In this document: one piece after another, positions 53,476-61,913 of the stretch | Position numbering within the stretch: position 1 is the stretch's first letter | How the letters are laid out: each line of letters begins with the position of its first letter | Origin: Bradyrhizobium sp. CCBAU 53340 | GTDB taxonomy: Bacteria > Pseudomonadota > Alphaproteobacteria > Rhizobiales > Xanthobacteraceae | DNA: 64,000 nucleotides | NCBI RefSeq assembly: GCF_015291645.1 | Contig: NZ_CP030055.1 | Span: 4,402,001 to 4,466,000 of the forward strand | Direction of reading: 5' to 3' | The notes under the pieces: generated by a model | The model's database searches: none | What the model saw: the letters and a program-made list of their open reading frames with translations, nothing else | Told to the model about the DNA's origin: nothing | Position numbers and translations under genes: made by a program

Positions 53476-55002
53476 GTGACGATCGAGTCGCAGCGACGGC
53501 GTGTCTTTTGGCAGATCCTGCTGTTCGCGGCAGGCCTGGTCGTGCTGACCGTCATCAGCGCCGGCTCCGTCTACCTCGTCAACAAGGCGCGGGACGACAG
53601 CAAATGGGTCGTTCACACGATCGAGGTGGAGAACCAGATCAATGCCTTGCTGCTCGAAGTTCGGCGCGCAGAGAGCAGCGCCCGCGGCTTTCTCCTGACA
53701 CAGGGACCGGATTTCCAGTCGGAGCACGAGAAAGCCGTCGCAGCAATCATGCCGGCGCTCGACAAGCTCACGCACCTGATCGGCGACGATCCGGCGCAAC
53801 GCGACAACATCGAGAAGCTGGGCGCAGCGATGAAGACCCGGCTCGACCAGCTCTCGCGCGAGATAGGCTTCGTCAAGCAGGGGCAGCCGGACAGCGCCAT
53901 CACGCTCATTCACGAAGCCGCCGCCGGCGACACCACGACGACGATCAGCAACCTGGCCAACGCGATGATCCGGGAGGAGGAACGACTGTTCCGGATTCGC
54001 ACCGCCAATTCCGACCGGAGCCAGACGCTGGCCGCTTCGCTGACCGGCATCGGCTCGGGCCTCGTGGTGGTGCTGGCGCTGATCTCGATCTGGCTCATGC
54101 AGCGCTCGGCACGGATGCGTGACGAGGCCGAGGCGAGCCTGCGCGACGCCAACCTCAATCTCGAAACCATCGTCGACGAGCGCACGGCCGATCTGCGCGA
54201 GGCCAACAACGAGATCCAGCGCTTTGCCTATATCGTGAGCCACGATCTGCGCTCGCCGCTGGTCAACATAATGGGCTTCACCAGCGAGCTCGAGGAGCTG
54301 GGCGGCGACATCTTCCGCCGCGTCAGCAGCCTCACCCACGTCCCCGCCGACGGGCCGCCCCTGGTGCCCGACACCAACGGCGAGATCCTGCTCGAAGGTC
54401 CCGACCAGCAGCTGTCAACGGACTTTTCCGAGGCGCTCGGCTTCATCAAGTCGTCGATCGCCAAGATGGACCGCCTGATCTCCGCGATCCTCAACCTCAC
54501 CCGCGAGGGCCGGCGCGAATTCCAGCCCGAGAAGATCGACACCCACGCCTTCGTCGAGGCCATCGTGTCGACGCTGGCGCATCAGGCCGTCGAGGCGCAG
54601 GCCGAGATCCACATCGAGCGGCTGCCTGATATCGTCAGCGACCGCCTTGCGCTGGAGCAGATCTTCTCCAATCTGATCGATAACGCGATCAAATATCTCA
54701 AGAGCGGGGTCCCCGGCGAAATCAGGATTCGCGGGCGCACCAAGCTCGGCTACGCGATCTTCGAAATCAGCGACAACGGCCGCGGCATCGACGCCAGGGA
54801 TCATCAGCGGATTTTCGACCTGTTCCGCCGTGCGGGAACCCAGGACAAGCCCGGTCAGGGCATCGGTCTTGCCCATGTACGTGCACTTGTGCGCCGCCTC
54901 GGCGGCACGATGTCAGTATCGTCCGAACTGAATACGGGCAGCACCTTCACGATCACGTTGCCCATCACATGGAATGCCACCAACCGGAACGCCGACAAAT
55001 GA
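53476..55002 (+). CDS. CHASE3-domain membrane histidine kinase
   Basis: 508-residue sensor kinase with two membrane helices (about 14-38 and 193-215) bracketing a periplasmic CHASE3 domain (about 40-190; ESSARGFLLTQGPDFQ). A HAMP-less linker coiled coil (about 215-245) leads to HisKA with H256 in FAYIVSHDLRSPLVNIMGF and a HATPase domain (about 380-505) with NLIDNAIKYL, EISDNGRGI and GIGLAHVRALVRRLGG boxes. The start is a GTG. Such kinases detect small molecules or envelope signals. A ~70-residue acidic insert follows the H-box (about 275-325). It overlaps the next response regulator gene by four bases (ATGA), so the pair is coupled. Confidence 0.92.
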   Translation: MTIESQRRRVFWQILLFAAGLVVLTVISAGSVYLVNKARDDSKWVVHTIEVENQINALLLEVRRAESSARGFLLTQGPDFQSEHEKAVAAIMPALDKLTHLIGDDPAQRDNIEKLGAAMKTRLDQLSREIGFVKQGQPDSAITLIHEAAAGDTTTTISNLANAMIREEERLFRIRTANSDRSQTLAASLTGIGSGLVVVLALISIWLMQRSARMRDEAEASLRDANLNLETIVDERTADLREANNEIQRFAYIVSHDLRSPLVNIMGFTSELEELGGDIFRRVSSLTHVPADGPPLVPDTNGEILLEGPDQQLSTDFSEALGFIKSSIAKMDRLISAILNLTREGRREFQPEKIDTHAFVEAIVSTLAHQAVEAQAEIHIERLPDIVSDRLALEQIFSNLIDNAIKYLKSGVPGEIRIRGRTKLGYAIFEISDNGRGIDARDHQRIFDLFRRAGTQDKPGQGIGLAHVRALVRRLGGTMSVSSELNTGSTFTITLPITWNATNRNADK

Positions 55003-55439
55003 CCCAACCTGTCAGCATCATCATGATCGAGGACGACGAAGGGCACGCCCGGCTGATCGAGCGCAATATCCGCCGCTCCGGCGTGAACAACGAGATCATC
55101 TCTTTCGCCAACGGCACTGAGGCGACTAGGCATCTGTTCGGCCCGGACGGCAGTGGTCTCAGCCAGAAGGGCAACGCGCTCCTGATCCTGCTCGACCTCA
55201 ACTTGCCCGACATGAGCGGGATCGATATCCTGAAGCAGATCAAGGAGAACAAATATCTCAAGGCGTCGCCCGTGGTGGTGCTGACCACGACCGACGACAG
55301 CCAGGAGATCAAGCGCTGCTACGAGCTCGGCTGCAACGTCTACATCACCAAGCCCGTCAACTACGAGAATTTCGCCAATGCCATCCGGCAGCTCGGCCTG
55401 TTCTTCTCGGTCATTCAGGTCCCGCCCGCCGCCTCATGA
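54999..55439 (+). CDS. Single-domain response regulator (Rcp1/CheY-like)
   Basis: 146-residue receiver-only protein. The acidic pocket (MIEDDEGHARLIERNI), the phosphoacceptor D66 in LLDLNLPDMSGIDIL and the conserved lysine in YITKPVNYENF are all present. There is no DNA-binding domain. The pattern, with an extended region between the acidic pocket and the Asp, is like the Rcp1 group that partners phytochrome-type kinases. It is translationally coupled to the CHASE3 kinase upstream and to the receiver/kinase hybrid downstream by ATGA overlaps, so it likely shuttles phosphate between the two. Confidence 0.92.
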   Translation: MTQPVSIIMIEDDEGHARLIERNIRRSGVNNEIISFANGTEATRHLFGPDGSGLSQKGNALLILLDLNLPDMSGIDILKQIKENKYLKASPVVVLTTTDDSQEIKRCYELGCNVYITKPVNYENFANAIRQLGLFFSVIQVPPAAS

Positions 55440-56533
55440 ACCAGCGCACACCGACATTGCTTTACATCGATGACGACGACGCACTGGCGCGCCTGGTCGA
55501 TCGCGGCCTGACGCGGCGCGGCTACAAGGTCGTCCATGCCGCCAGCGGCGAGGAAGGCCTCGAGCACATCCGCAGTGCGGGGGGCTGCATCGATGTCGTG
55601 GCGCTCGATCAGTACATGCCCGGCCTCGACGGGCTCGAGACGCTCGAGCAGATCATGGCGATCCCGGACGCCCCGCCGGTGGTCTTCGTTACGGCCTCGC
55701 AGGATTCCAGCATCGCCGTCACCGCGCTGAAGGCAGGTGCGGCCGACTATCTGGTCAAGGACGTCAAGGGCGACTTCATCCCGCTGCTGCATGTCGCGGC
55801 CGAGGGCGCGCTGCGCCAGGCCGAATTGCAGCGCGCGCGCGAGGAAGCCGAGGCCGAGATCCATGCCTCGCGCGACCGCTACGCCGCACTCGCCGCCGAA
55901 CGCGAGCTGCTGCTGCGCGAGGTCAATCACCGCGTCGGCAACTCGCTCCAGATCATCGCATCGCTCCTGCACCTGCAGGCGAGCTCCGCCGCCCAGGACG
56001 AGGTCAAGGCCGCGCTGACCAACGCGATGGGCCGCGTCGCGGCCGTCGCCCAGGTGCACCGCCGCCTCTACACCTCGCAGGATCTGAAGAGCGTGGTGCT
56101 AAACCAATATCTGGATTCCCTGCTCGAGGATCTCCGGCGCTCCGCCGAAGGCAACCGGATGTCGCGCCTGACCGTGAAGGCCGAGCCGATCGAGATCGAC
56201 CCGGACCGTGCCGTCGCCGTCGGCATCATCGTCAACGAGCTGGTGATGAACGCGGTGAAATACGCCTATCCCGACGGTGCCGGCCCCATTCATGTCGAGC
56301 TGATCTCGAAAGGAGACGATCTCCTGCTGTCGATCACCGACAACGGCGTCGGCGACAACGTCAAGGCCGATCCGCGCTCCACCGGCATGGGCCAGCGCAT
56401 TGTCGCCGCCATGGCCTCAAAGCTCGAAGCCACCGTCGAGCGCGATCCCGCGCATTCCGGAACCCGCATCATCCTGCAGTTCCCCCGAACCCCCGCCGTC
56501 CCCGGCAAGGCGAGCAGCGCCGCTGCGGGTTGA
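55436..56533 (+). CDS. Receiver-HisKA_2 hybrid histidine kinase
   Basis: 365-residue protein made of an N-terminal receiver domain (about 1-125; YIDDDDALARLV, phosphoacceptor D58 in VALDQYMPGLDG, Lys in YLVKDVKGDF), a coiled linker (125-155) and a HisKA_2 kinase (H165 in EVNHRVGNSLQIIASLLHLQ) with a HATPase_c-type domain (IIVNELVMNAVKYAYPDG, ITDNGVGDN, STGMGQRIVAAM). HisKA_2/HWE-family kinases often act on the PhyR anti-anti-sigma factor in alphaproteobacterial stress responses, but here the target is unknown. There is no membrane segment. The gene overlaps the preceding regulator by four bases. Confidence 0.92.
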   Translation: MNQRTPTLLYIDDDDALARLVDRGLTRRGYKVVHAASGEEGLEHIRSAGGCIDVVALDQYMPGLDGLETLEQIMAIPDAPPVVFVTASQDSSIAVTALKAGAADYLVKDVKGDFIPLLHVAAEGALRQAELQRAREEAEAEIHASRDRYAALAAERELLLREVNHRVGNSLQIIASLLHLQASSAAQDEVKAALTNAMGRVAAVAQVHRRLYTSQDLKSVVLNQYLDSLLEDLRRSAEGNRMSRLTVKAEPIEIDPDRAVAVGIIVNELVMNAVKYAYPDGAGPIHVELISKGDDLLLSITDNGVGDNVKADPRSTGMGQRIVAAMASKLEATVERDPAHSGTRIILQFPRTPAVPGKASSAAAG

Positions 56534-56596
56534 TCTCCTCAAGCCGCAATTCGCCCCCATCGCACGCCCATCGCGATCCTGCTATGATCGGACGCC

Positions 56597-57277
56597 ATGA
56601 CTTCGCGCGACTCCGCTTCCTCTGAAATCACCCCGGCCGTGCTGCTGCGCGCTTACGCCTGCGGCATCTTTCCGATGGCCGAGAGCGCCGACGACCCGAC
56701 CCTGTTCTGGGTCGAGCCGGAAATGCGCGGCGTGATCCCGCTCGACGGCTTCCGCGTCGCCTCGCGGCTGGCGCGCACGGTACGCTCGGATGCGTTTCGC
56801 GTCACCGTCAACACCGCGTTCAAGGCAACCATCGCCGGCTGCGCCGCGCCGCAGGTGGGACGCGAGGACACCTGGATCAACAAGCGTATCCGTGACCTCT
56901 ATGGCGGCCTCTACGAGCTCGGCCATTGCCACAGCGTCGAGGCCTGGCAGGGCGACGACCTCGTCGGCGGCCTCTACGGCGTGAGCCTGGGCCGCGCCTT
57001 CTTCGGCGAGAGCATGTTCCACACCGCGCGCGATGCCTCGAAGGTCGCGCTGGTGCATCTGGTCGCGCGGCTGATCCATGGCGGCTTCGAGCTGCTCGAC
57101 ACCCAATACGTCACCGAGCACCTGAAGAGCTTTGGCGCGGCCGAGATCTCGCGTCGGCGCTACACCGCGCTGCTCGACAAGGCGCTCGCCGGCGAGCCCG
57201 GCGATTTCCTGCGGCTGTCCAGGGGTGATGCGATCCCGGGCGCGCGCGCGCTCGAGATCATCGCCTCACGTCAATAA
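56597..57277 (+). CDS. aat: Leucyl/phenylalanyl-tRNA-protein transferase
   Basis: 226-residue Aat, which adds Leu or Phe to proteins with N-terminal Lys or Arg and so marks them for ClpAP degradation through the N-end rule. Diagnostic blocks are [78 protein letters not shown] and [16 protein letters not shown]. Length and start are normal. It lies about 60 bases after the hybrid kinase gene, without a visible terminator between. Confidence 0.94.
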   Translation: MTSRDSASSEITPAVLLRAYACGIFPMAESADDPTLFWVEPEMRGVIPLDGFRVASRLARTVRSDAFRVTVNTAFKATIAGCAAPQVGREDTWINKRIRDLYGGLYELGHCHSVEAWQGDDLVGGLYGVSLGRAFFGESMFHTARDASKVALVHLVARLIHGGFELLDTQYVTEHLKSFGAAEISRRRYTALLDKALAGEPGDFLRLSRGDAIPGARALEIIASRQ

Positions 57278-57314
57278 TCAGAATTGACCGGCTGCCGAAC
57301 CCGGGGGATTTGGC

Positions 57315-58298
57315 CTAGCGACTGCCAAACCCGGGAATCCCGAACAGGCCCGGTCGCTGCTCCGGCGGCGGAGGTGGCGGCGGGGCCGGCTGCGGTGGCG
57401 GCAGAGGCTGCGGCGGACGCTGCTGCACCTGTTTGGGCGCGGCCTTCTTCTGCGCCGGAGGCGGTGGTGGCGGCGCGGGCTTGGTCGCGGGATCCGGTGC
57501 CGCGGTCGCAATGGTCTGCTGCGGCTCTTTGCAGTCGGTCAGCCAGATGTCGTAGATCGGGTGCTCGACGCCGTGCAGGCCCGGGCTCGCGGCGTACATC
57601 CAGCCGGAGAAGATCCGCTTCACCTCGCCTTGCAAGGTGATCTCGTCGACCTCGACGAAGGCGTCGGTGTTGGCGGCTTCGGTCGCCGGCCGCGTATAGC
57701 AGGCGTCGGTCTTCACGCGTAGCGCGCCGAACTGCACGGTCTCGCCGATATCCTCGTCGAAATTGATGATGCGTCCGGTGATCTTGTCGAGGCCGGAGAA
57801 GGTCGCCTTCTTGTTCACGATCTTCTGGGCGGGTGGCTCGGTGACGACCTCGTCGCCCGGCTGCAGGCTTGCGGGCGCCTGCGGCACGGCACCCTGCTGC
57901 GGCGCGCCCTTCTGTTGCGGCTGGCGCTGGCCGGGAGCGCCCGGCGGTGCCACCGCAACCGCCGGCGGCTGGTTCTGCGGAGCGACGGTGGTACCCGGCG
58001 GCGGTGCCAGCGGCTGGCTCTCGACCGGGCCCGGCATCACATTGCCTTGCCGGCCCGGCGGCGGCATCGGCCGCGACGGCAGCACGCGCCCCTGCGGCGG
58101 CAGCTCGGGCACCTCTTCGTCGTCATCAGGGGTCGGCATCGGTTGCGGCTGCCCGCCACGAGGGATGGTCCCCGGCGGCCGCAGCGGCGGCGGATCGGAG
58201 AAGATCGTGCCGATCTGCGCCTGCACCGGCGTCGCAACCGTCAGCGCGGTAGCGGCCAGCAGCGCCGCAAGGCCTGTCAGGGTATAGGTTTTGAACAT
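57315..58298 (-). CDS. DUF2155 secreted protein
   Basis: 327-residue protein beginning at the ATG at 58298 with a classic signal peptide (MFKTYTLTGLAALLAATALTVATPVQAQ). An alternative ATG at 58337 would add 13 residues. A long Pro/Gln/Gly-rich region (about 30-130) precedes a DUF2155 domain (about 135-260; KKATFSGLDKITGRIINFDEDIGETVQFGALRVKTDACYTRP and SGWMYAASPGLHGVEHPIYDIWLTDCK). The C-terminus is again proline-rich. DUF2155 has no known function but is strongly linked in Rhizobiales to aat and acc genes. Convergent with aat. Confidence 0.87.
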   Translation of the reverse strand: MFKTYTLTGLAALLAATALTVATPVQAQIGTIFSDPPPLRPPGTIPRGGQPQPMPTPDDDEEVPELPPQGRVLPSRPMPPPGRQGNVMPGPVESQPLAPPPGTTVAPQNQPPAVAVAPPGAPGQRQPQQKGAPQQGAVPQAPASLQPGDEVVTEPPAQKIVNKKATFSGLDKITGRIINFDEDIGETVQFGALRVKTDACYTRPATEAANTDAFVEVDEITLQGEVKRIFSGWMYAASPGLHGVEHPIYDIWLTDCKEPQQTIATAAPDPATKPAPPPPPPAQKKAAPKQVQQRPPQPLPPPQPAPPPPPPPEQRPGLFGIPGFGSR

Positions 58299-58657
58299 CT
58301 CGCGCGGCTTCAACAGCGAATCGGGCTTGTTCGACATTCTACAGGGGGTACCGCCGCTCGCAGGCCGTCCGGTTAACACGGCGAATACGGCGGGTTTGCG
58401 TCGCAATCAAAAAAGGCTGCAATTTCAACGTAAACTGTGACGCCCGTTCTCATTCCGTTACCGCCTTTTTCAGGGGTTTGTGATACCAATCTGATACCGG
58501 ATCACGGCTTGCTCTCGTCGCCGGGGCGCCCCTGCAGCGACTATTGGCACCACTCAAGTTCCAAGGCAATGGACCGGCGGTGTGACTCGCCTCACAGAAA
58601 GCCGCTTGTTGATCGTCTAACACGACGACACGCCCGACAAGCAATAGGAGCAAGGCG
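58299..58657. other. Intergenic region with CRP-type site
   Basis: About 360 bases before the micropeptide gene. It holds a direct GATACC repeat (around 58483 and 58494), the perfect TGTGA-N6-TCACA palindrome described separately, and no protein gene with a credible start. Confidence 0.6.
58581..58596 (+). promoter_or_regulatory. Perfect CRP/FNR-family palindrome
   Basis: TGTGA-CTCGCC-TCACA is an exact TGTGA-N6-TCACA, the cAMP-CRP consensus core. It lies 61 bases upstream of the micropeptide ATG. A -10-like CTAACA at 58617-58622 would place the box near -41, the class II activation position. Alphaproteobacteria have CRP-like proteins, but which one uses this site is unknown. Confidence 0.6.
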
Positions 58658-58846
58658 ATGAGCGAGACCAGCAAGGAATTTCAGGAGAACAGTCTCGATT
58701 GTTCAGACCTAGATCGAGTAACCGGCGGCTCGTTTGTGGAGAGTTTCAAAAGCGCCATTTCCGGTGGCCCGACCGAGATCACCGTCAACAAGTCTCTATC
58801 GATGGATCGAGCCTTTCAGGCGTTTGATGCTTACGTGCGCGGTTGA
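58658..58846 (+). CDS. Small peptide with Gly-Gly leader-like motif
   Basis: 62-residue peptide with a clear ribosome site (AGGAGCAAGG) and ATG. The N-terminal 24 residues (MSETSKEFQENSLDCSDLDRVTGG) end in the pattern L-x-x-x-x-L-D-R-V-T-G-G, which strongly resembles the double-glycine leaders of bacteriocins and other peptides processed by C39-peptidase ABC exporters. The remaining 38 residues (SFVESFKSAISGGPTEITVNKSL...) carry no cysteines, so disulfides or lanthionines are unlikely. No exporter or maturation enzyme is nearby. I do not recognise it as a named family; an export signal is inference from the leader pattern. Confidence 0.65.
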   Translation: MSETSKEFQENSLDCSDLDRVTGGSFVESFKSAISGGPTEITVNKSLSMDRAFQAFDAYVRG

Positions 58847-58958
58847 CTGCTGACACGGCGCAAAGCTACGACGAATTGTAGTCTCCGGGCGCTGCCTACC
58901 GCCAGGAATCGATAATTTGCGAGATACCTGGCACCAGGCTGACACCCGCATCATCCGA

Positions 58959-59966
58959 ATGCCGTCCGTTCTCCGAACCTTGTTCGCCCTTCCGCTGCGC
59001 GGCCTGACCTGGCTCGGCGGCCAGGGCACGCGCGCCGTGGCCTCGGTCGTGTTCATTGCGGCCGCCGTGCCGCCGCTCGGCGCGCTGCTGCGCCCCTATG
59101 TCACCGAGGCGATCCTCGTTCTGCTCTGCATCTCCTTCATGCGGGTCGACCTCGTGGCGCTCTACGGCCATCTGCGCCGGCCGGCGCTGGTGGCATCAGC
59201 CACGGCCTGGACCACGATCGGCGTGCCCCTGATCGCCGGGCTGATCGCACATGCGACCGGGCTCGCCGAGCGCGCGCCCGGCCTGTCGCTGGCGCTGATG
59301 CTGCAGAGCATGGCCTCGCCAATGATGGCCTCTCCGGCGCTCGCCGCCCTGATGGGCCTCGACGCGACGCTGGTGCTGGTCACGCTGGTGACGGCAACCG
59401 CGATCGTGCCCTTCACCGCCTCGCTGTTCGCAAGCCTCTTCCTCGGCGGCATGCTGAGTATCTCGCCGCTCACGCTCGGCCTGAAACTGCTCGGCATCCT
59501 CGCAGCTTCGCTGCTATCTGCGACCGTCATCCGCTGGCTGTTCGGCGCGGAGGCGATCCAGCGCCACAAGCAGCCGATCGACGGCTTCAACATCATCATC
59601 CTCTTCGTCTTCGCTTCAGCGATCATGGGCGATGTCGTGAGCGATCTGGTGACGCAGCCGATCCTCACCCTCAGCCTCGCGGCCCTGTCGTTTGCGATCT
59701 ATTTCACGCTGCTCGCTGTGACGACCCTGCTGTTCCGCCGCATCGGCTACCAGCGCGCACTCGCGCTCGGGCTGATGGTGTCGCAGCGCAATCTCGGCCT
59801 GATGCTGGCCGCGACCGCAGGCGCGCTGCCGGGCACGACCTGGCTCTATTTCGCGATGACGCAGTTTCCGATTCACCTGTCGCCGTACATGCTGACACCG
59901 ATCGCGCGGCGGCTAACGGCGCGGACCGATGCGCCCGGTGCGGCGGCTCCGGGCGGCGCAGCTTAA
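58959..59966 (+). CDS. BASS-family transporter (bile acid:sodium symporter-like)
   Basis: 335-residue protein with nine to ten hydrophobic helices and BASS-like features, including the paired motifs LMLQSMASPMMASPALAALMGLDATL and GLMVSQRNLGLMLAATAGALPG, which resemble the discontinuous helices of the two ion sites. Its natural substrate is unknown; bacterial members move organic anions, pantoate or arsenite. I prefer the ATG at 58959; a TTG at 58917 has AGGA upstream and would add 14 residues. It follows the micropeptide gene on the same strand by 112 bases and is convergent with the LysR gene. Confidence 0.75.
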   Translation: MPSVLRTLFALPLRGLTWLGGQGTRAVASVVFIAAAVPPLGALLRPYVTEAILVLLCISFMRVDLVALYGHLRRPALVASATAWTTIGVPLIAGLIAHATGLAERAPGLSLALMLQSMASPMMASPALAALMGLDATLVLVTLVTATAIVPFTASLFASLFLGGMLSISPLTLGLKLLGILAASLLSATVIRWLFGAEAIQRHKQPIDGFNIIILFVFASAIMGDVVSDLVTQPILTLSLAALSFAIYFTLLAVTTLLFRRIGYQRALALGLMVSQRNLGLMLAATAGALPGTTWLYFAMTQFPIHLSPYMLTPIARRLTARTDAPGAAAPGGAA

Positions 59967-59994
59967 GAGCTGCCGTCCGGAAAGCACGGAAGCA

Positions 59995-60897
59995 TTATGG
60001 ATGGCGCGGTCTCTTTTTCTTGCACTCTGCCAGGATCCAGTCGCGAAACGCTTTCATCGCATGCGAGAGCTTTTTTGATTTCAGCGACGTGAGCCAATAG
60101 GATCCCAGAAAGACTTCACTGTCATAGGGGCAAACCAGTCTCTTGCGCGACAGGTCGTCCGAGAACAACACGACCGGAAGGAGCGCGACCCCGGCGCCTT
60201 GAGCCGCGGCATGCGCCAGCGAGACCGACGAGTCGAAGGTTGGGCCGGTCATTCGCGGTTGCCTGCATCTTGCGATCTCGAACCAGTGCGCCCACTCGCC
60301 CGGCCGGTACGACCGCAACAGCACCTCCTTATGCAGGTCGATTGGATCCTTAAGGCGCTTTGCGACGGCAGGTGCGCACATCGGCGTGAAGTGAGCCTCG
60401 ACCAGTTGCTCAGCATTCGTTCCATGCCAGGCGCCGTCGCCAAATCGAATGGCGTAGTCGAGCCCTTCGCCGCCGAGGTCGACACGGTTGTTGTTCGCAA
60501 AGATCCTGACGTCGATATGCGGATGCCCCGCGGTGAAGCTCGCAAGGCGCGGAAGCAGCCAGCCGGATGCGAACGTTCCGACCACACCGACGGCCAGACT
60601 TTCGCGCATCCGGCCGTTCTCGAACCGATCCAGCACCTGACTGATCTGGCCGAAGGCGCTCGAGATGACGGGCTGCAGCGCCTCGCCTTCTTCCGTGAGA
60701 GCGAGCCCGCGGGTCAATCGCTTGAAAAGCTTGACGCGCAGGCTCTCTTCCAAAGTCCGCACCTGCTGGCTCACCGCGGCCTGCGAGACGCGAAGTTCGA
60801 GACCGGCTTTGGTGAAGCTGAGATGGCGCGCAGCCGCTTCGAATGAGCGGAGCGCGTTCAGCGGCAGGCTGGAAATACTGACAGGGCGGCGGGCCAC
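59995..60897 (-). CDS. LysR-family regulator, AmpR/GcvA-like
   Basis: 300-residue LysR regulator. The N-terminal helix-turn-helix (LPLNALRSFEAAARHLSFTKAGLELRVSQAAVSQQVRTLEESLRVKLFKR) is that of the AmpR/GcvA subgroup, followed by a periplasmic-binding-protein-like effector domain. The start is a GTG at 60897. It is divergent from a class A beta-lactamase gene with 99 bases between them, the ampR-bla layout. In known cases AmpR senses peptidoglycan fragments and induces the beta-lactamase. Whether this protein binds muropeptides is not shown by sequence. Confidence 0.88.
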   Translation of the reverse strand: MARRPVSISSLPLNALRSFEAAARHLSFTKAGLELRVSQAAVSQQVRTLEESLRVKLFKRLTRGLALTEEGEALQPVISSAFGQISQVLDRFENGRMRESLAVGVVGTFASGWLLPRLASFTAGHPHIDVRIFANNNRVDLGGEGLDYAIRFGDGAWHGTNAEQLVEAHFTPMCAPAVAKRLKDPIDLHKEVLLRSYRPGEWAHWFEIARCRQPRMTGPTFDSSVSLAHAAAQGAGVALLPVVLFSDDLSRKRLVCPYDSEVFLGSYWLTSLKSKKLSHAMKAFRDWILAECKKKRPRHP

Positions 60898-60902
60898 ATC
60901 TG

Positions 60903-60923
60903 ATCCAAGTTTTACTTATGGAT
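60903..60923. promoter_or_regulatory. LysR-type operator between regulator and beta-lactamase
   Basis: ATCCA-N11-TGGAT is a perfect 5-base inverted repeat with the 11-base spacing typical of LysR T-N11-A sites. It lies just upstream of the regulator start and 73 bases before the beta-lactamase ATG, suitable for autoregulation and activation. Confidence 0.65.
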
Positions 60924-60996
60924 GGCCTTACGAACCATCGTTTGTCAATCGCCAGGGCGCGACGCAAAACCGTCCCGCATTCAAGGGGAGCTCTCG

Positions 60997-61881
60997 ATGC
61001 TATCTCGACGTCAATTCAGCTCATCCGCAGTTGCGGTCGCCGGAAGCCTCTTCCTGCCGAACATTTCCGTCGCCGCATCAGGCGGAACTGCATCGCTCAT
61101 TGAGGCCATCAAACAGCTGGAACTGAAGAGCGGAGGCCGGCTCGGCGTCTCAGTGCTCGACACCAATACGGGCATTGCGATCCATCACAGGGGAGACGAA
61201 CGCTTTCCCATGTGCAGCACATTCAAGGTCCTGGCGGCGGCAGCAATATTGAAAGACATGGGCAGCAAGCTGGACGGCCTTGAACGGCGCATTCGTATCG
61301 AGCAGGCCGATCTCGTCGAGTACTCGCCCGTCACGAGCAAGCATGTCGGCGGCGAAGGCATGTCGCTTCGCGACCTTTGCGAGGCTGCTATTACCATGAG
61401 CGACAACACGGCCGGCAACGCGCTTCTGAAAAACATCGGCGGTCCCGCCGGATTGACCAGCTTTGCGCGAAGCCTCGGCGACGAAATCACACGACTGGAT
61501 CGGATTGAAACCGAGCTGAACGAGGCCGTGCCGGGCGATCCCCGCGACACCACCACGCCGAATGCGATGGCCGCGAATTATCGGCGCCTGCTGCTCGGTG
61601 ACGCCCTGCTCCCGGAAGGGCGCGATCAACTCGGTAAATGGCTCATCGCCAACAAAACTGGGGATACGCGTTTGCGTGCCGGCCTGCCGCAAGGCTGGCG
61701 TGTCGGCGACAAGACCGGAGCCGGTGAACATGGCACCACCAATGACGTCGCCATCGTATGGCCGCCTGAGCGCGCGCCGCTCATCATCGCGGTCTATCTC
61801 ACCGGGGCATCGCTCGACCCCAATGGACGTAGCGATGTGATCGCGTCCGTCGGTCGCGAGGTCGGCAAGAGTCTTGGCTGA
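60997..61881 (+). CDS. bla: Class A beta-lactamase
   Basis: 294-residue serine beta-lactamase, hydrolysing beta-lactam antibiotics in the periplasm. The start ATG at 60997 follows AGGGGAG. The twin-arginine leader (MLSRRQFSSSAVAVAGSLFL) suggests Tat export. Active-site motifs are intact: S74-x-x-K77 (CSTFK), SDN at 135-137, the omega-loop E171-x-x-L-N and KTG at 239-241. There is a Cys just before the catalytic serine but no Cys after KTG at the position that forms the extra disulfide of KPC/NMC-type carbapenemases, so carbapenemase activity is not indicated. Divergent AmpR-type regulation predicts inducible expression. Chromosomal and probably intrinsic rather than acquired. Confidence 0.94.
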   Translation: MLSRRQFSSSAVAVAGSLFLPNISVAASGGTASLIEAIKQLELKSGGRLGVSVLDTNTGIAIHHRGDERFPMCSTFKVLAAAAILKDMGSKLDGLERRIRIEQADLVEYSPVTSKHVGGEGMSLRDLCEAAITMSDNTAGNALLKNIGGPAGLTSFARSLGDEITRLDRIETELNEAVPGDPRDTTTPNAMAANYRRLLLGDALLPEGRDQLGKWLIANKTGDTRLRAGLPQGWRVGDKTGAGEHGTTNDVAIVWPPERAPLIIAVYLTGASLDPNGRSDVIASVGREVGKSLG

Positions 61882-61913
61882 CAAGCACCTGGGCTGACGA
61901 GCGCCTTCCTTGC

